In this document: positions 8,165 to 14,980 of the stretch, piece after piece
Position numbering within the stretch: position 1 is the first letter of the stretch
Layout: each line of letters starts with the position of its first letter
DNA from: Streptomyces atriruber
GTDB taxonomy: Bacteria; Actinomycetota; Actinomycetes; Streptomycetales; Streptomycetaceae
Assembly (NCBI RefSeq): GCF_001418325.1
Contig: NZ_LIPN01000349.1
Coordinates: 1-32,503, forward strand
Length of the DNA stretch: 32,503 nucleotides
Direction: 5' to 3'
Notes under the pieces: model-generated
What the model saw: only the letters and a program-made list of their open reading frames with translations
What the model was told of the DNA's origin: nothing
Databases searched by the model: none
Program-made: the position numbers and the translations under genes

Positions 8165-8556
8165 TCACGTACTCGTGGCGGGGCGACTTCGCGGACCCCG
8201 AGGTCAACGCCCTGCACGCCGAGGGCTTCGGGCACCCGGTGCTGGACATCGGATGGCGCGAGCAGCTGCACCGGCACAGCCTCGGATGGGTGTGCGCGCG
8301 GGACGCCGCCGGTGAACTGGCCGGATTCGTCAACGTCGCCTGGGACGGCGGCGTGCACGCCTTCCTCCTCGACACCGTCGTGGCCGGGCGCTCCCGGCGG
8401 CAGGGCGTCGGGACCGGACTCGTCGCCCGTGCCGTGCGGGGCGCGCGCGAGGCCCGCTGCGAGTGGCTGCACGTCGACTTCGACGACGAGCACCGCGGCT
8501 TCTACCGGGAGGCGTGCGGGTTCCGGGGGACGGACGCGGGGCTGATCGCCCTCTGA
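8161..8556 (+). CDS. GNAT-family N-acetyltransferase
   Basis: The 131-residue protein has a GNAT acetyl-CoA site: beta-strand FLLDTVVA (64-71) followed by the Q/R-x-x-G-x-G/A motif in RSRRQGVGTGLV (about 74-85), and a C-terminal FYREACGF segment. It should acetylate an amine or small molecule in the cytoplasm; the substrate is unknown. Its ATG overlaps the stop of the isochorismatase-like gene (ATGA at 8161-8164), indicating translational coupling. The last codons run into a 26-base tandem repeat. Confidence 0.87.
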   Translation: MITYSWRGDFADPEVNALHAEGFGHPVLDIGWREQLHRHSLGWVCARDAAGELAGFVNVAWDGGVHAFLLDTVVAGRSRRQGVGTGLVARAVRGAREARCEWLHVDFDDEHRGFYREACGFRGTDAGLIAL

Positions 8557-8611
8557 ACCGCGCGGGGCCGATCGCCCTTCGAGCCACGCGGGGCCGGTCG
8601 CCCTCCGAACC
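8534..8611. repeat. 26-bp tandem repeat, three copies, spanning the GNAT stop codon
   Basis: Three consecutive 26-base units start at 8534, 8560 and 8586. All share a GCGGGGC-type core followed by TCGCCCT and a GAACC/GAGCC end. The GNAT stop codon (8554-8556) lies in unit 1, so two units are non-coding. Units differ by a few substitutions. A fourth partial unit begins after 8611 and quickly diverges. Confidence 0.85.
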
Positions 8612-8669
8612 GCGGAGGGATGAGCGGCGCCTCCCCCGTCCGACTGACCCGGATCGGCCCGAGCGGCGA

Positions 8670-8687
8670 CGTGCGGGGCCCCGCACG
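8670..8687. repeat. 18-bp perfect palindrome upstream of membrane-protein gene
   Basis: CGTGCGGGGCCCCGCACG is an uninterrupted inverted repeat ending 17 bases before the ATG at 8705. It could be an operator for the membrane protein or a remnant terminator of the upstream operon. It has no loop and no following T-run, so an operator or a local structure is as likely as a terminator. Confidence 0.6.
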
Positions 8688-8704
8688 GCGGCAGCATCGC
8701 ACCC

Positions 8705-9226
8705 ATGCTGAAAGTCGCCGCTCTTCCCGACGTCCCCCGCTGGGCCGTCCTCGCCGCACACGCCGTGCCGCTCGCCACGCTGCCCTCGGGACTCTGGCGG
8801 GTGGCGCTGGTCGCCGGGCTGCCCGTAACCGCCGAGCCCCAGCGGGGCGCCGGCGAGGCCGCGTACATCCTCATGCTGAGCCTCGTCTCCGAGGGCCTCG
8901 CGCTGCTGACGCTCGGGCTTGTGCGAGGGTGGGGAGAGGTCGTGCCGGGGTGGCTGCCCGTCATCGGGGGACGGCCCGTGCGGCCGCTCGCCGCCGTCGT
9001 CCCCGCCGTGCTCGGCGCCACCGGGCTCTTCGCGATCATGGGCTGGGCGTTCTACGCGCAGGCCGCGGGCCTGGGCGAGGGGCAGGGCGTCACCGACAGT
9101 GCGGCCCAGACCGCCGTCCTGATCGGGTGCTACGCGCCGTTGCCGGCCTGGCCGCTCCTGCTCGTGGCGGTGACAGTGGCCTATTACAGGCGCCGGACCG
9201 TCCCCGCATCCCCCTTGGCGGCCTAA
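8705..9226 (+). CDS. Integral membrane protein of unknown function
   Basis: The 173-residue product has four hydrophobic segments, at about 12-38, 51-73, 95-118 and 137-160, a basic C-terminal tail (YYRRRT) and no catalytic motif that I recognise. Similar four-helix proteins are common and unassigned in Streptomyces. The ATG at 8705 is the first in frame; no strong ribosome binding site is visible, and an 18-bp palindrome precedes it. Its neighbours on both sides are unrelated enzymes, so context gives no function. Confidence 0.75.
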   Translation: MLKVAALPDVPRWAVLAAHAVPLATLPSGLWRVALVAGLPVTAEPQRGAGEAAYILMLSLVSEGLALLTLGLVRGWGEVVPGWLPVIGGRPVRPLAAVVPAVLGATGLFAIMGWAFYAQAAGLGEGQGVTDSAAQTAVLIGCYAPLPAWPLLLVAVTVAYYRRRTVPASPLAA

Positions 9227-9357
9227 AAGTTTACCCAGTGCGACCAATGGTCATGCGCCACGCGGCCACGAATTCTTCCCCTATCGGGCTGAACTTTTGT
9301 TGATCGTGGGTCAGTTGGCCCCACCGTCGCCTTACCCTTCACAGGGTGAACCATTTG

Positions 9358-10602
9358 ATGTCCCGCGAGTCCGAAGCCGAGCCGGGAGCCGAGTCCGCCC
9401 CCGCGGAAGCACTGCCCGGCGCGCTGCCCGAAGCGCTGCGCGCCGAACTGATCACCTTCCGCCGTGACTTGCACATGCACCCCGAGCTGGGCAATCAGGA
9501 GTTCCGTACGACCGCGGCCCTCAAGGCCCGGCTCGAGGAGGCGGGCCTGGAGCCCCGTGTGCTCGCCACCGGCACGGGGCTCATCTGTGACATCGGTGAG
9601 CACCCGGCGGCCGGGCGCGGCGTGCGGCCCATGCTGGCCCTGCGCGCCGACATCGACGCGCTGCCCATCCCGGACACCAAGCTCGGCGTTCCGTACCGCT
9701 CCACGGTCCCCGACCGCGCCCACGCCTGCGGGCACGACGTGCACACCACCGTCGTCCTGGGCGCCGGGCTCGTCCTCGCCGATCTCGCGAAGAAGGGCCA
9801 ACTGCCCTTTCCGGTCCGGTTGATCTTCCAGCCCGCCGAGGAGGTCCTGCCCGGCGGCGCGACCGACGCCATCGAGTCGGGCGCCCTCCAGGGGGTCGGC
9901 AGGATCATCGCCGTGCACTGCGACCCCCGGGTCGACGCGGGCCGCATCGGCCTGCGGCACGGCCCCATCACCTCCGCCTGCGACCGCCTGGAGGTCTCGC
10001 TCGACGGGCCCGGCGGACACACCGCGCGGCCGCACCTCACCACGGACCTCGTCACCGCCGCCGCCAAGGTCGCCACCGAGGTCCCCGCCCTGGTCTCCCG
10101 CCGGGCCGACGCCCGCTCCGGGCTCGCCGTGACCTGGGGCCGCATCGAGTCGGGCCACGCCTGCAACGTCATCCCGCAGCACGCCGAGCTCTCCGGGACC
10201 GTGCGCTGCCTCGACCTCGACGCCTGGCGGGACGCGCCCGACCTGGTGCACGGCGCCGTCCAGGAGGTCGCCGACCTCTACCGCGCCAAGTCCGAGATCA
10301 ACTACATCCGAGGCGTGCCGCCCGTCGTCAACGACGCCCTGGTCACCGAGCTGCTGCGGGACGCGATGAGCGAGCGGCGCGGCCCGCACTCCGTCGAGGG
10401 CACCGAGCAGAGCCTGGGCGGCGAGGACTTCTCCTGGTACCTGGAGCACGTGCCCGGCGCCATGGCCAGGCTCGGCGTGCGCAGGCCGGGGGAGCGCACC
10501 GTGCGCGATCTCCACCAGGGCGACTTCGACGTCGACGAGACGGCGATCACGGCAGGGGTGGAACTCTTCACCGCCGCCGCCCTGTTGGATGCGATGCGTT
10601 AG
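9358..10602 (+). CDS. M20 family amidohydrolase/amidase
   Basis: The protein has 414 residues. It is a metal-dependent M20D-type amidohydrolase (hippurate/indole-acetyl-amino-acid hydrolase-like). Conserved elements are RRDLHMHPEL (35-44), LRADIDALP (95-103), ACGHDVHTT (123-131, ligands C124 and H126), FQPAEE (157-162), H187 in AVHCDP, the dimerisation-domain GGHTARPH (219-226) and H386 in DLHQGD. The start is ATG 9358 with AGGGTGA at 9343-9349; a GTG at 9346 overlaps that site and is less likely. It lies upstream of the BMP lipoproteins on the same strand with 144 bases between them, including a separate promoter, so a shared pathway is only suggested. Substrate unknown. Confidence 0.87.
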   Translation: MSRESEAEPGAESAPAEALPGALPEALRAELITFRRDLHMHPELGNQEFRTTAALKARLEEAGLEPRVLATGTGLICDIGEHPAAGRGVRPMLALRADIDALPIPDTKLGVPYRSTVPDRAHACGHDVHTTVVLGAGLVLADLAKKGQLPFPVRLIFQPAEEVLPGGATDAIESGALQGVGRIIAVHCDPRVDAGRIGLRHGPITSACDRLEVSLDGPGGHTARPHLTTDLVTAAAKVATEVPALVSRRADARSGLAVTWGRIESGHACNVIPQHAELSGTVRCLDLDAWRDAPDLVHGAVQEVADLYRAKSEINYIRGVPPVVNDALVTELLRDAMSERRGPHSVEGTEQSLGGEDFSWYLEHVPGAMARLGVRRPGERTVRDLHQGDFDVDETAITAGVELFTAAALLDAMR

Positions 10603-10665
10603 GGGCGCGACGGAGGCGACGTACGGAACAAAAGCACGAAGAGGTAACGGCACTGCGAAAACCCG

Positions 10666-10694
10666 TTCCCCTCCCTTTCTACGCGCGTTAATGT
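10666..10694 (+). promoter_or_regulatory. Predicted promoter of first BMP lipoprotein gene
   Basis: A weak -35 (TTCCCC, 10666-10671), a 17-base spacer and a -10-like TAATGT (10689-10694) precede the conserved leader shared with the second BMP gene. The palindromic operator candidate lies in the spacer and overlaps the first bases of the -10. This is a prediction by eye. Confidence 0.4.
10679..10690. promoter_or_regulatory. Nucleoside-regulon operator candidate (BMP 1)
   Basis: CTACGCGCGTTA matches the palindrome CTACGCGCGTAG at 10 of 12 positions. It sits immediately before and over the -10-like hexamer of the first BMP gene. The same sequence, in the same place, precedes the second BMP gene. 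Confidence 0.6.
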
Positions 10695-10711
10695 GCGCCG
10701 AAATCAGCGCC
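10679..10711 (+). repeat. Duplicated promoter-leader block, copy 1
   Basis: A 33-base block covering operator, -10 and the likely transcription start is repeated at 11987-12019 with 29 of 33 identical positions. The last 13 bases, CGAAATCAGCGCC, are identical. It indicates that the upstream region was duplicated together with the BMP gene. Confidence 0.85.
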
Positions 10712-10746
10712 GTCCGCGGCGCGTTGGCGATCAAGGGGTGCTTCCT

Positions 10747-11841
10747 GTGCGTCGTCTCTCTTCGAAATCTCGGAAATCTCGCGCCACTCACATCACCGCG
10801 GCACTCGCTGTCCTCGTCCTCGCGGCGGCAGGCTGCGGAAAGACCAGCAACGAGGCCTCGCAGGACGACGCGGACAACGGATCCGCGGGCTCGTCGTACA
10901 AGGGCAAGGGCATCGGACTGGCGTACGACATCGGCGGGCAGGGAGACCAGTCCTTCAACGACGCCGCCTATGCGGGTTACAAGAAGGCCCGCGAGGAGTT
11001 CAAGATCGGCGGCGTGGACATGGAGCCGGGGGACGGCGAGTCCAGCGCCGACAAGATCCAGCGCCTCGAACAGCTCGCCAAGCAGGGGTACGACCCGGTC
11101 ATCGGGGTCGGCTTCGTCTACGCGCCCGCGGTGGAGGCCGCCGCCAAGAAGTTCCCCGAGACCACCTTCGGGATCATCGACGACAACACCGTGAAGGCGG
11201 ACAACGTCGCCGACCTCGTCTTCCACGAGGAACAGGGCTCCTATCTGGCGGGCGTGGCCGCGGCGAAGACGAGCAAGGCCAAGCACGTCGGATTCGTGGG
11301 AGGCGTGGACATTCCGCTCATCCACAAATTCGAGGCCGGATTCGTGCAGGGCGTGAAATCCATCGACCCCAAGATCAAAATTGAGAAGCGGTATCTGACC
11401 GAGAAGCCCGAGGAGGGCGGATTCTCCAGCCCGGACAAGGGGCAGAACGCGGCGAGCGGGCAGATCGAGGCCGGCGCGGACGTGATCTACCACGCGGCGG
11501 GACTCTCCGGCCAGGGCGTCATCCAGGAGGCCGGCTCGCAGAAGAAGTGGGCCATCGGGGTCGACTCGGACCAGTACAAGCAGAAGGCCCTCGCCAAGTA
11601 CAAGGACTACATCCTCGGCTCGGCGTTCAAGGACGTCGGCGGCGCGGTGTACGACCTGACCGAGTCGGTCGTCGAGGGCAAGCCCATGCGGGGCGAGCAG
11701 CGCTACGACCTGAAGTCCGGCCGCGTCGGCTTCTCCGACTCGAACCCGAGGTACAAGGCGATGAAGGACGTCGTCGCCGCCGTGGAGAAGGCCGAGAAGG
11801 ACATCGCCGACGGGAAGGTCGAGGTGAAGATCGTTCCGTAG
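10747..11841 (+). CDS. BMP-family nucleoside-binding lipoprotein (ABC transporter), copy 1
   Basis: This 364-residue lipoprotein has a signal peptide and lipobox AAGC with the lipidated Cys at 30. It is the extracellular substrate-binding subunit of a BMP/PnrA-type nucleoside transporter. Typical features are GLAYDIGGQGDQSFND near the N-terminus, PVIGVGFVYAPAV, FVGGVDIPLIHKFEAGF and WAIGVDSDQY. The start is GTG 10747 with AAGGGG at 10733-10738; an earlier in-frame start at 10693 would place non-leader residues before the signal peptide and overlaps the promoter. The gene belongs with the ABC ATPase and permeases downstream but ends in its own strong hairpin (11885-11910). Third-position GC is lower than in the second copy around 11290-11400 (for example GGA, ATT and AAA codons), suggesting a different history or relaxed codon selection. 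Confidence 0.9.
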   Translation: MRRLSSKSRKSRATHITAALAVLVLAAAGCGKTSNEASQDDADNGSAGSSYKGKGIGLAYDIGGQGDQSFNDAAYAGYKKAREEFKIGGVDMEPGDGESSADKIQRLEQLAKQGYDPVIGVGFVYAPAVEAAAKKFPETTFGIIDDNTVKADNVADLVFHEEQGSYLAGVAAAKTSKAKHVGFVGGVDIPLIHKFEAGFVQGVKSIDPKIKIEKRYLTEKPEEGGFSSPDKGQNAASGQIEAGADVIYHAAGLSGQGVIQEAGSQKKWAIGVDSDQYKQKALAKYKDYILGSAFKDVGGAVYDLTESVVEGKPMRGEQRYDLKSGRVGFSDSNPRYKAMKDVVAAVEKAEKDIADGKVEVKIVP

Positions 11842-11884
11842 CGCACGGTCCGGGACGTTTTACGTAGTACTGCGTGTGGCGACT

Positions 11885-11910
11885 GGGCGCCCCCTGTGAA
11901 GGGGGCGCCC
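11885..11910 (+). terminator. Terminator-like hairpin after BMP 1
   Basis: GGGCGCCCCCT (11885-11895), loop GTGA and AGGGGGCGCCC (11900-11910) form a perfect 11-bp stem 44 bases after the stop codon. There is no T-run, as is common in Streptomyces. Confidence 0.75.
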
Positions 11911-11972
11911 ACCCGTCGTTCGGCGCCCCGACATCCGGTGGCCACAGCTCGATAACGGAGCGGACAGAAGGG

Positions 11973-12002
11973 TTCTTATGTCAGGTCTACGCGCGTTACG
12001 CT
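11973..12002 (+). promoter_or_regulatory. Predicted promoter of second BMP lipoprotein gene
   Basis: A -10-like TACGCT (11997-12002) lies 18 bases after TTCTTA (11973-11978). The operator candidate occupies the end of the spacer. The likely start, near 12009, falls in the AAATCAGCGCC stretch shared with the first gene. Confidence 0.4.
11987..11998. promoter_or_regulatory. Nucleoside-regulon operator candidate (BMP 2)
   Basis: CTACGCGCGTTA, identical to the site before BMP 1 and 10 of 12 to CTACGCGCGTAG, lies against the -10-like hexamer. Confidence 0.6.
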
Positions 12003-12019
12003 GCGGCGAAATCAGCGCC
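11987..12019 (+). repeat. Duplicated promoter-leader block, copy 2
   Basis: This is the second copy of the 33-base block at 10679-10711 (29 of 33 identical), 54 bases upstream of the BMP 2 start codon. Confidence 0.85.
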
Positions 12020-12072
12020 AGGTGAGGCGCTCGTACGTGCTTGTGCTTGCTTGTACTAAGGAGTTCGTCTCT

Positions 12073-13125
12073 ATGCGCCGGGTGTCTCGAATTGCTGTCG
12101 CGGGCGCCGCGACCGCCGCTCTTGCCGTAACCGTCTCCGCCTGTGGTGGCACGTCCAGCGACGCCGCCTCCAGCAAGGACGACAAGAACAAGGGCGTCGC
12201 CATCGCCTACGACGTCGGCGGCGCCGGCGACCAGTCGTTCAACGACGCCGCGACCGTCGGCATGAAGAAGGCCGCCGCGGAGTTCAAGACCGGCGAGAAG
12301 GCCGTAGAGCCGGTCGACGGCGAGTCGGACGCCGACAAGACGCAGCGCCTGACGCAGCTGGCCAAGCAGGGCTACAACCCGGTCATCGGCGTCGGCTACG
12401 CGTACGCGCCCGCCATCAAGGAGGTCTCGGAGAAGTTCCCGAAGACCACCTTCGGCATCGTCGACGACGAGACGGTCAAGGCCGACAACGTCTCCGACCT
12501 GGTCTTCAGCGAGCAGGAGGCGTCCTACCTCGCGGGCGTCGTGGCCGCCAAGGCCACCAAGTCCAAGACCGTCGGCTTCGTCGGCGGCGTGGACGTCCCG
12601 CTGATCCACAAGTTCGAGGCCGGCTTCGCGCAGGGCGTCAAGGACACGAACCCCAAGGTCAAGGTCGTCAAGCAGTACCTGACCGAGAAGGCCGAGGACG
12701 GCGGCTTCTCCAGCCCCGACAAGGGCAAGACCGCCGCGCAGGGCCAGATCGAGAAGGGCGCCGACGTGGTCTACCACGCCGCGGGCCTCTCCGGTCAGGG
12801 CGTCATCGAGGCCGCCGCCGCCAAGAAGGTCTGGGCGATCGGCGTCGACTCCGACCAGTACAAGCAGGACGCCCTCGCCAAGTACAAGAAGTACATCCTG
12901 ACGTCGGCGACCAAGGACGTCGCGGGCTCGGTCTACAACCTGGCGAAGGCCGTCGAGGACGGCAACGCCAAGGGCGGCGTCGTCCGTGCCGACCTCGCCT
13001 CCGGCGGTGTCGCGCTCGCCGACTCGAACCCCGAGTTCCAGAAGATGAAGGATGTCCAGGACGCCCTGAAGAAGGCCGAAGAGGGCATCAAGGGCGGCAA
13101 GATCAAGGTCAAGACCGCTCCGTAA
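12073..13125 (+). CDS. BMP-family nucleoside-binding lipoprotein (ABC transporter), copy 2
   Basis: This 350-residue paralogue of the preceding lipoprotein has a lipobox VSAC with Cys at 24. Long stretches are shared with copy 1 (FSSPDKGKTAAQGQIEKGA region, YHAAGLSGQGVIE, WAIGVDSDQYKQ). It binds a nucleoside-type ligand outside the membrane and delivers it to the permease pair encoded downstream. ATG 12073 is preceded by AAGGAG at 12058-12063 with nine-base spacing; the upstream in-frame ATG 12022 lacks a signal-peptide-compatible start. Codon use is strongly GC3-rich, as in the neighbours. Two lipoproteins for one transporter suggest different ligands (purine versus pyrimidine nucleosides, for example), which is inference. 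Confidence 0.92.
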   Translation: MRRVSRIAVAGAATAALAVTVSACGGTSSDAASSKDDKNKGVAIAYDVGGAGDQSFNDAATVGMKKAAAEFKTGEKAVEPVDGESDADKTQRLTQLAKQGYNPVIGVGYAYAPAIKEVSEKFPKTTFGIVDDETVKADNVSDLVFSEQEASYLAGVVAAKATKSKTVGFVGGVDVPLIHKFEAGFAQGVKDTNPKVKVVKQYLTEKAEDGGFSSPDKGKTAAQGQIEKGADVVYHAAGLSGQGVIEAAAAKKVWAIGVDSDQYKQDALAKYKKYILTSATKDVAGSVYNLAKAVEDGNAKGGVVRADLASGGVALADSNPEFQKMKDVQDALKKAEEGIKGGKIKVKTAP

Positions 13126-13144
13126 GGCGCGGCCGCCTTGCCGA

Positions 13145-13159
13145 CTGCCGTAACGGCAG
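13145..13159 (+). terminator. Small hairpin after BMP 2 (possible attenuator)
   Basis: CTGCCG, TAA, CGGCAG forms a 6-bp stem 20 bases after the BMP 2 stop. It may weakly limit read-through into the ABC operon, allowing more binding protein than membrane components. No T-run. Confidence 0.4.
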
Positions 13160-13228
13160 CGTGATTCTCGTGCAACGGGGTGTGGGGGACGATGGTTCAC
13201 CCGCGCCCCGTTCGCGCGGACCCATCCT

Positions 13229-13290
13229 CGACTCCCCACGGCAGCGGGGGAGTCGGGAACCGGGGAATTTCAGACCAGGGAAATTCGCCG
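13229..13290 (+). promoter_or_regulatory. Two consecutive stem-loops in the leader of the ABC operon
   Basis: CGACTCCCC (13229-13237) pairs with GGGGAGTCG (13247-13255). An unusual AT-rich stem then follows: GAATTTC (13265-13271) with GAAATTC (13280-13286), extended by CGG/CCG around one G-G mismatch to 13261-13290. The structures lie between BMP 2 and the operator before the ATPase gene. They may be an attenuator or RNA-stability element; I recognise no known riboswitch. Confidence 0.5.
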
Positions 13291-13302
13291 ACAGCAGGGG
13301 CA

Positions 13303-13314
13303 CTGCGCGCGTAG
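13303..13314. promoter_or_regulatory. Nucleoside-regulon operator candidate (ABC operon)
   Basis: CTGCGCGCGTAG differs from CTACGCGCGTAG at one position. It lies 55 bases before the likely ATPase start. I could not place a convincing -10 hexamer beside this copy. Confidence 0.5.
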
Positions 13315-13369
13315 GCGGCCCCTTTCCCTCAGGCCCTTCAGGCCTTCCGGCCCCCGAGGAGAGTGCGCC

Positions 13370-14980
13370 ATCGACGCGTCCACCAGCCCTCCGCCCACCG
13401 ACAAGGCGCCAACCGCCGCCGGTGGCACCGCCGTTGAGCTCAGCGGCATCACCAAGCGCTTCCCGGGTGTCGTGGCCAACCACGACATCCACCTGACCGT
13501 CCGCAAGGGCACCGTGCACGCCCTCGTCGGCGAGAACGGTGCGGGCAAGTCGACCCTGATGAAGATCCTCTACGGCATGCAGAAGCCGGACGAGGGCACC
13601 ATCACCGTCGACGGCGAGCAGGTCACCTTCGGCAGCCCCGCGGACGCCATCGTCCGCGGCATCGGCATGGTGCACCAGCACTTCATGCTCGCCGACCAGC
13701 TCACCGTCCTGGAGAACATCGTCCTCGGCAGCGAGAAGCTGCACGGCATCGGCGGCGCGGCCCGCCGCCGGATAGCCGAGATCTCCGAGCGCTACGGCCT
13801 CGGCGTGCGCCCCGACGCGTACGTGGAGGACCTCGGCGTCGCCGACCGGCAGCGCGTGGAGATCCTCAAGGTCCTCTACCGCGGCGCCACCACGCTGATC
13901 CTCGACGAGCCGACGGCCGTGCTCGTGCCGCAGGAGGTCGACGCGCTCTTCGACAACCTGCGCGAGCTCAAGTCCGAGGGTCTGTCCGTCATCTTCATCT
14001 CGCACAAGCTGGGTGAAGTCCTCTCCGTCGCCGACGACATCACCGTCATCCGGCGCGGCACGACGGTCGGCACGGCGATCCCGTCCCAGACGACGCCCCG
14101 TCAGCTCGCCGAGCTGATGGTGGGCAGCGAACTGCCCACCCCCGAGACGGCGGAGTCCACGGTCACCGACCGCGCGATGATCGAGGTCGAGAGCCTCAAG
14201 CTGCTCGCCGACGGCGAGTCGGGGCGCGCACTGCTGGACGACATCTCCTTCACGATCCACGAGGGCGAAGTCCTCGGCATCGCGGGTGTCGAGGGCAACG
14301 GCCAGACCGAGCTGATCGACGCGCTCATCGGCCTCAAGCACGCCGACTCCGGCGTGATCCGCATGGCGGGCGAGGACATCACCGGCACGGCGACCCGCAA
14401 GCGCCGCGAGGACGGCATCGGTTACATCCCCGAGGACCGCCACCGCCACGGACTCCTCCTGGAGTCCCCGCTGTGGGAGAACCGCATCCTCGGCCACGTC
14501 ACCGAGAAGCCCAACGCGCGAGGCTTCTGGCTGGACCCCAAGGGCGCCCAGGCCGACACCCGCCGCATCGTCGAGGAGTACGACGTCCGTACGCCCGGCA
14601 TCGACGTGACGGCCGCCTCCCTGTCCGGCGGCAACCAGCAGAAGCTGATCGTCGGCCGCGAGATGAGCCACAAGCCGCGCTTCCTGATCGCCGCCCACCC
14701 CACCCGCGGTGTGGACGTCGGCGCGCAGTCGCAGATCTGGGACCAGATCCGCGAGGCCCGCCGCGAGGGCCTGGCCGTGCTGCTGATCTCCGCCGACCTG
14801 GACGAGCTGATCGGCCTCTCCGACACCCTCCGCGTGATCTACCGCGGAAGGTTCGTCGCGGACGCCGACCCGGCCACCATCACGCCCGAGGAGCTGGGGT
14901 CGGCGATGACGGGTGCCGCCTCCGGTCACCTGGAACACGTCGAGTCCGGTGACGGCTCCGAGGAGGACGAGACCCGATGA
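13370..14980 (+). CDS. ABC transporter ATPase, nucleoside (BMP-associated) type, apparent ATC start
   Basis: This 536-residue protein has two ABC domains in tandem, like RbsA/MglA and nucleoside-transporter ATPases. Domain 1 has Walker A GENGAGKST (54-62), the signature-like VADRQRVEI and Walker B LILDEPTA. Domain 2 has a degenerate Walker A (GVEGNGQTE), LSGGNQQK and AHPTRGVD. It energises nucleoside import at the inner face of the membrane. The start is unusual. The family-conserved AVELSGITKRFPGV stretch (21-34) lies before the first in-frame GTG (13472), and no ATG, GTG or TTG exists upstream in this frame. GAGGAG (13356-13361) is followed eight bases later by ATC (13370), the most plausible initiator. 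The stop overlaps the permease start (ATGA). Confidence 0.85.
   Translation: MDASTSPPPTDKAPTAAGGTAVELSGITKRFPGVVANHDIHLTVRKGTVHALVGENGAGKSTLMKILYGMQKPDEGTITVDGEQVTFGSPADAIVRGIGMVHQHFMLADQLTVLENIVLGSEKLHGIGGAARRRIAEISERYGLGVRPDAYVEDLGVADRQRVEILKVLYRGATTLILDEPTAVLVPQEVDALFDNLRELKSEGLSVIFISHKLGEVLSVADDITVIRRGTTVGTAIPSQTTPRQLAELMVGSELPTPETAESTVTDRAMIEVESLKLLADGESGRALLDDISFTIHEGEVLGIAGVEGNGQTELIDALIGLKHADSGVIRMAGEDITGTATRKRREDGIGYIPEDRHRHGLLLESPLWENRILGHVTEKPNARGFWLDPKGAQADTRRIVEEYDVRTPGIDVTAASLSGGNQQKLIVGREMSHKPRFLIAAHPTRGVDVGAQSQIWDQIREARREGLAVLLISADLDELIGLSDTLRVIYRGRFVADADPATITPEELGSAMTGAASGHLEHVESGDGSEEDETR

Noticed and set aside
9223..11493. Minus-strand open frame of 756 codons across the amidohydrolase and first BMP genes
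   Set aside because: It is the mirror of two strongly supported plus-strand genes, has low-complexity Arg/Gly/Val-rich content and no recognisable domain.
11862..11875. Near-palindrome ACGTAGTACTGCGT after BMP 1 as a regulatory site
   Set aside because: It lies just after the stop codon, before a terminator hairpin and far from any promoter; no second copy was seen.
13109..14938. Minus-strand open frame of 609 codons opposite the ABC ATPase
   Set aside because: The plus strand carries intact Walker and signature motifs; the antisense frame is a GC-bias artefact.
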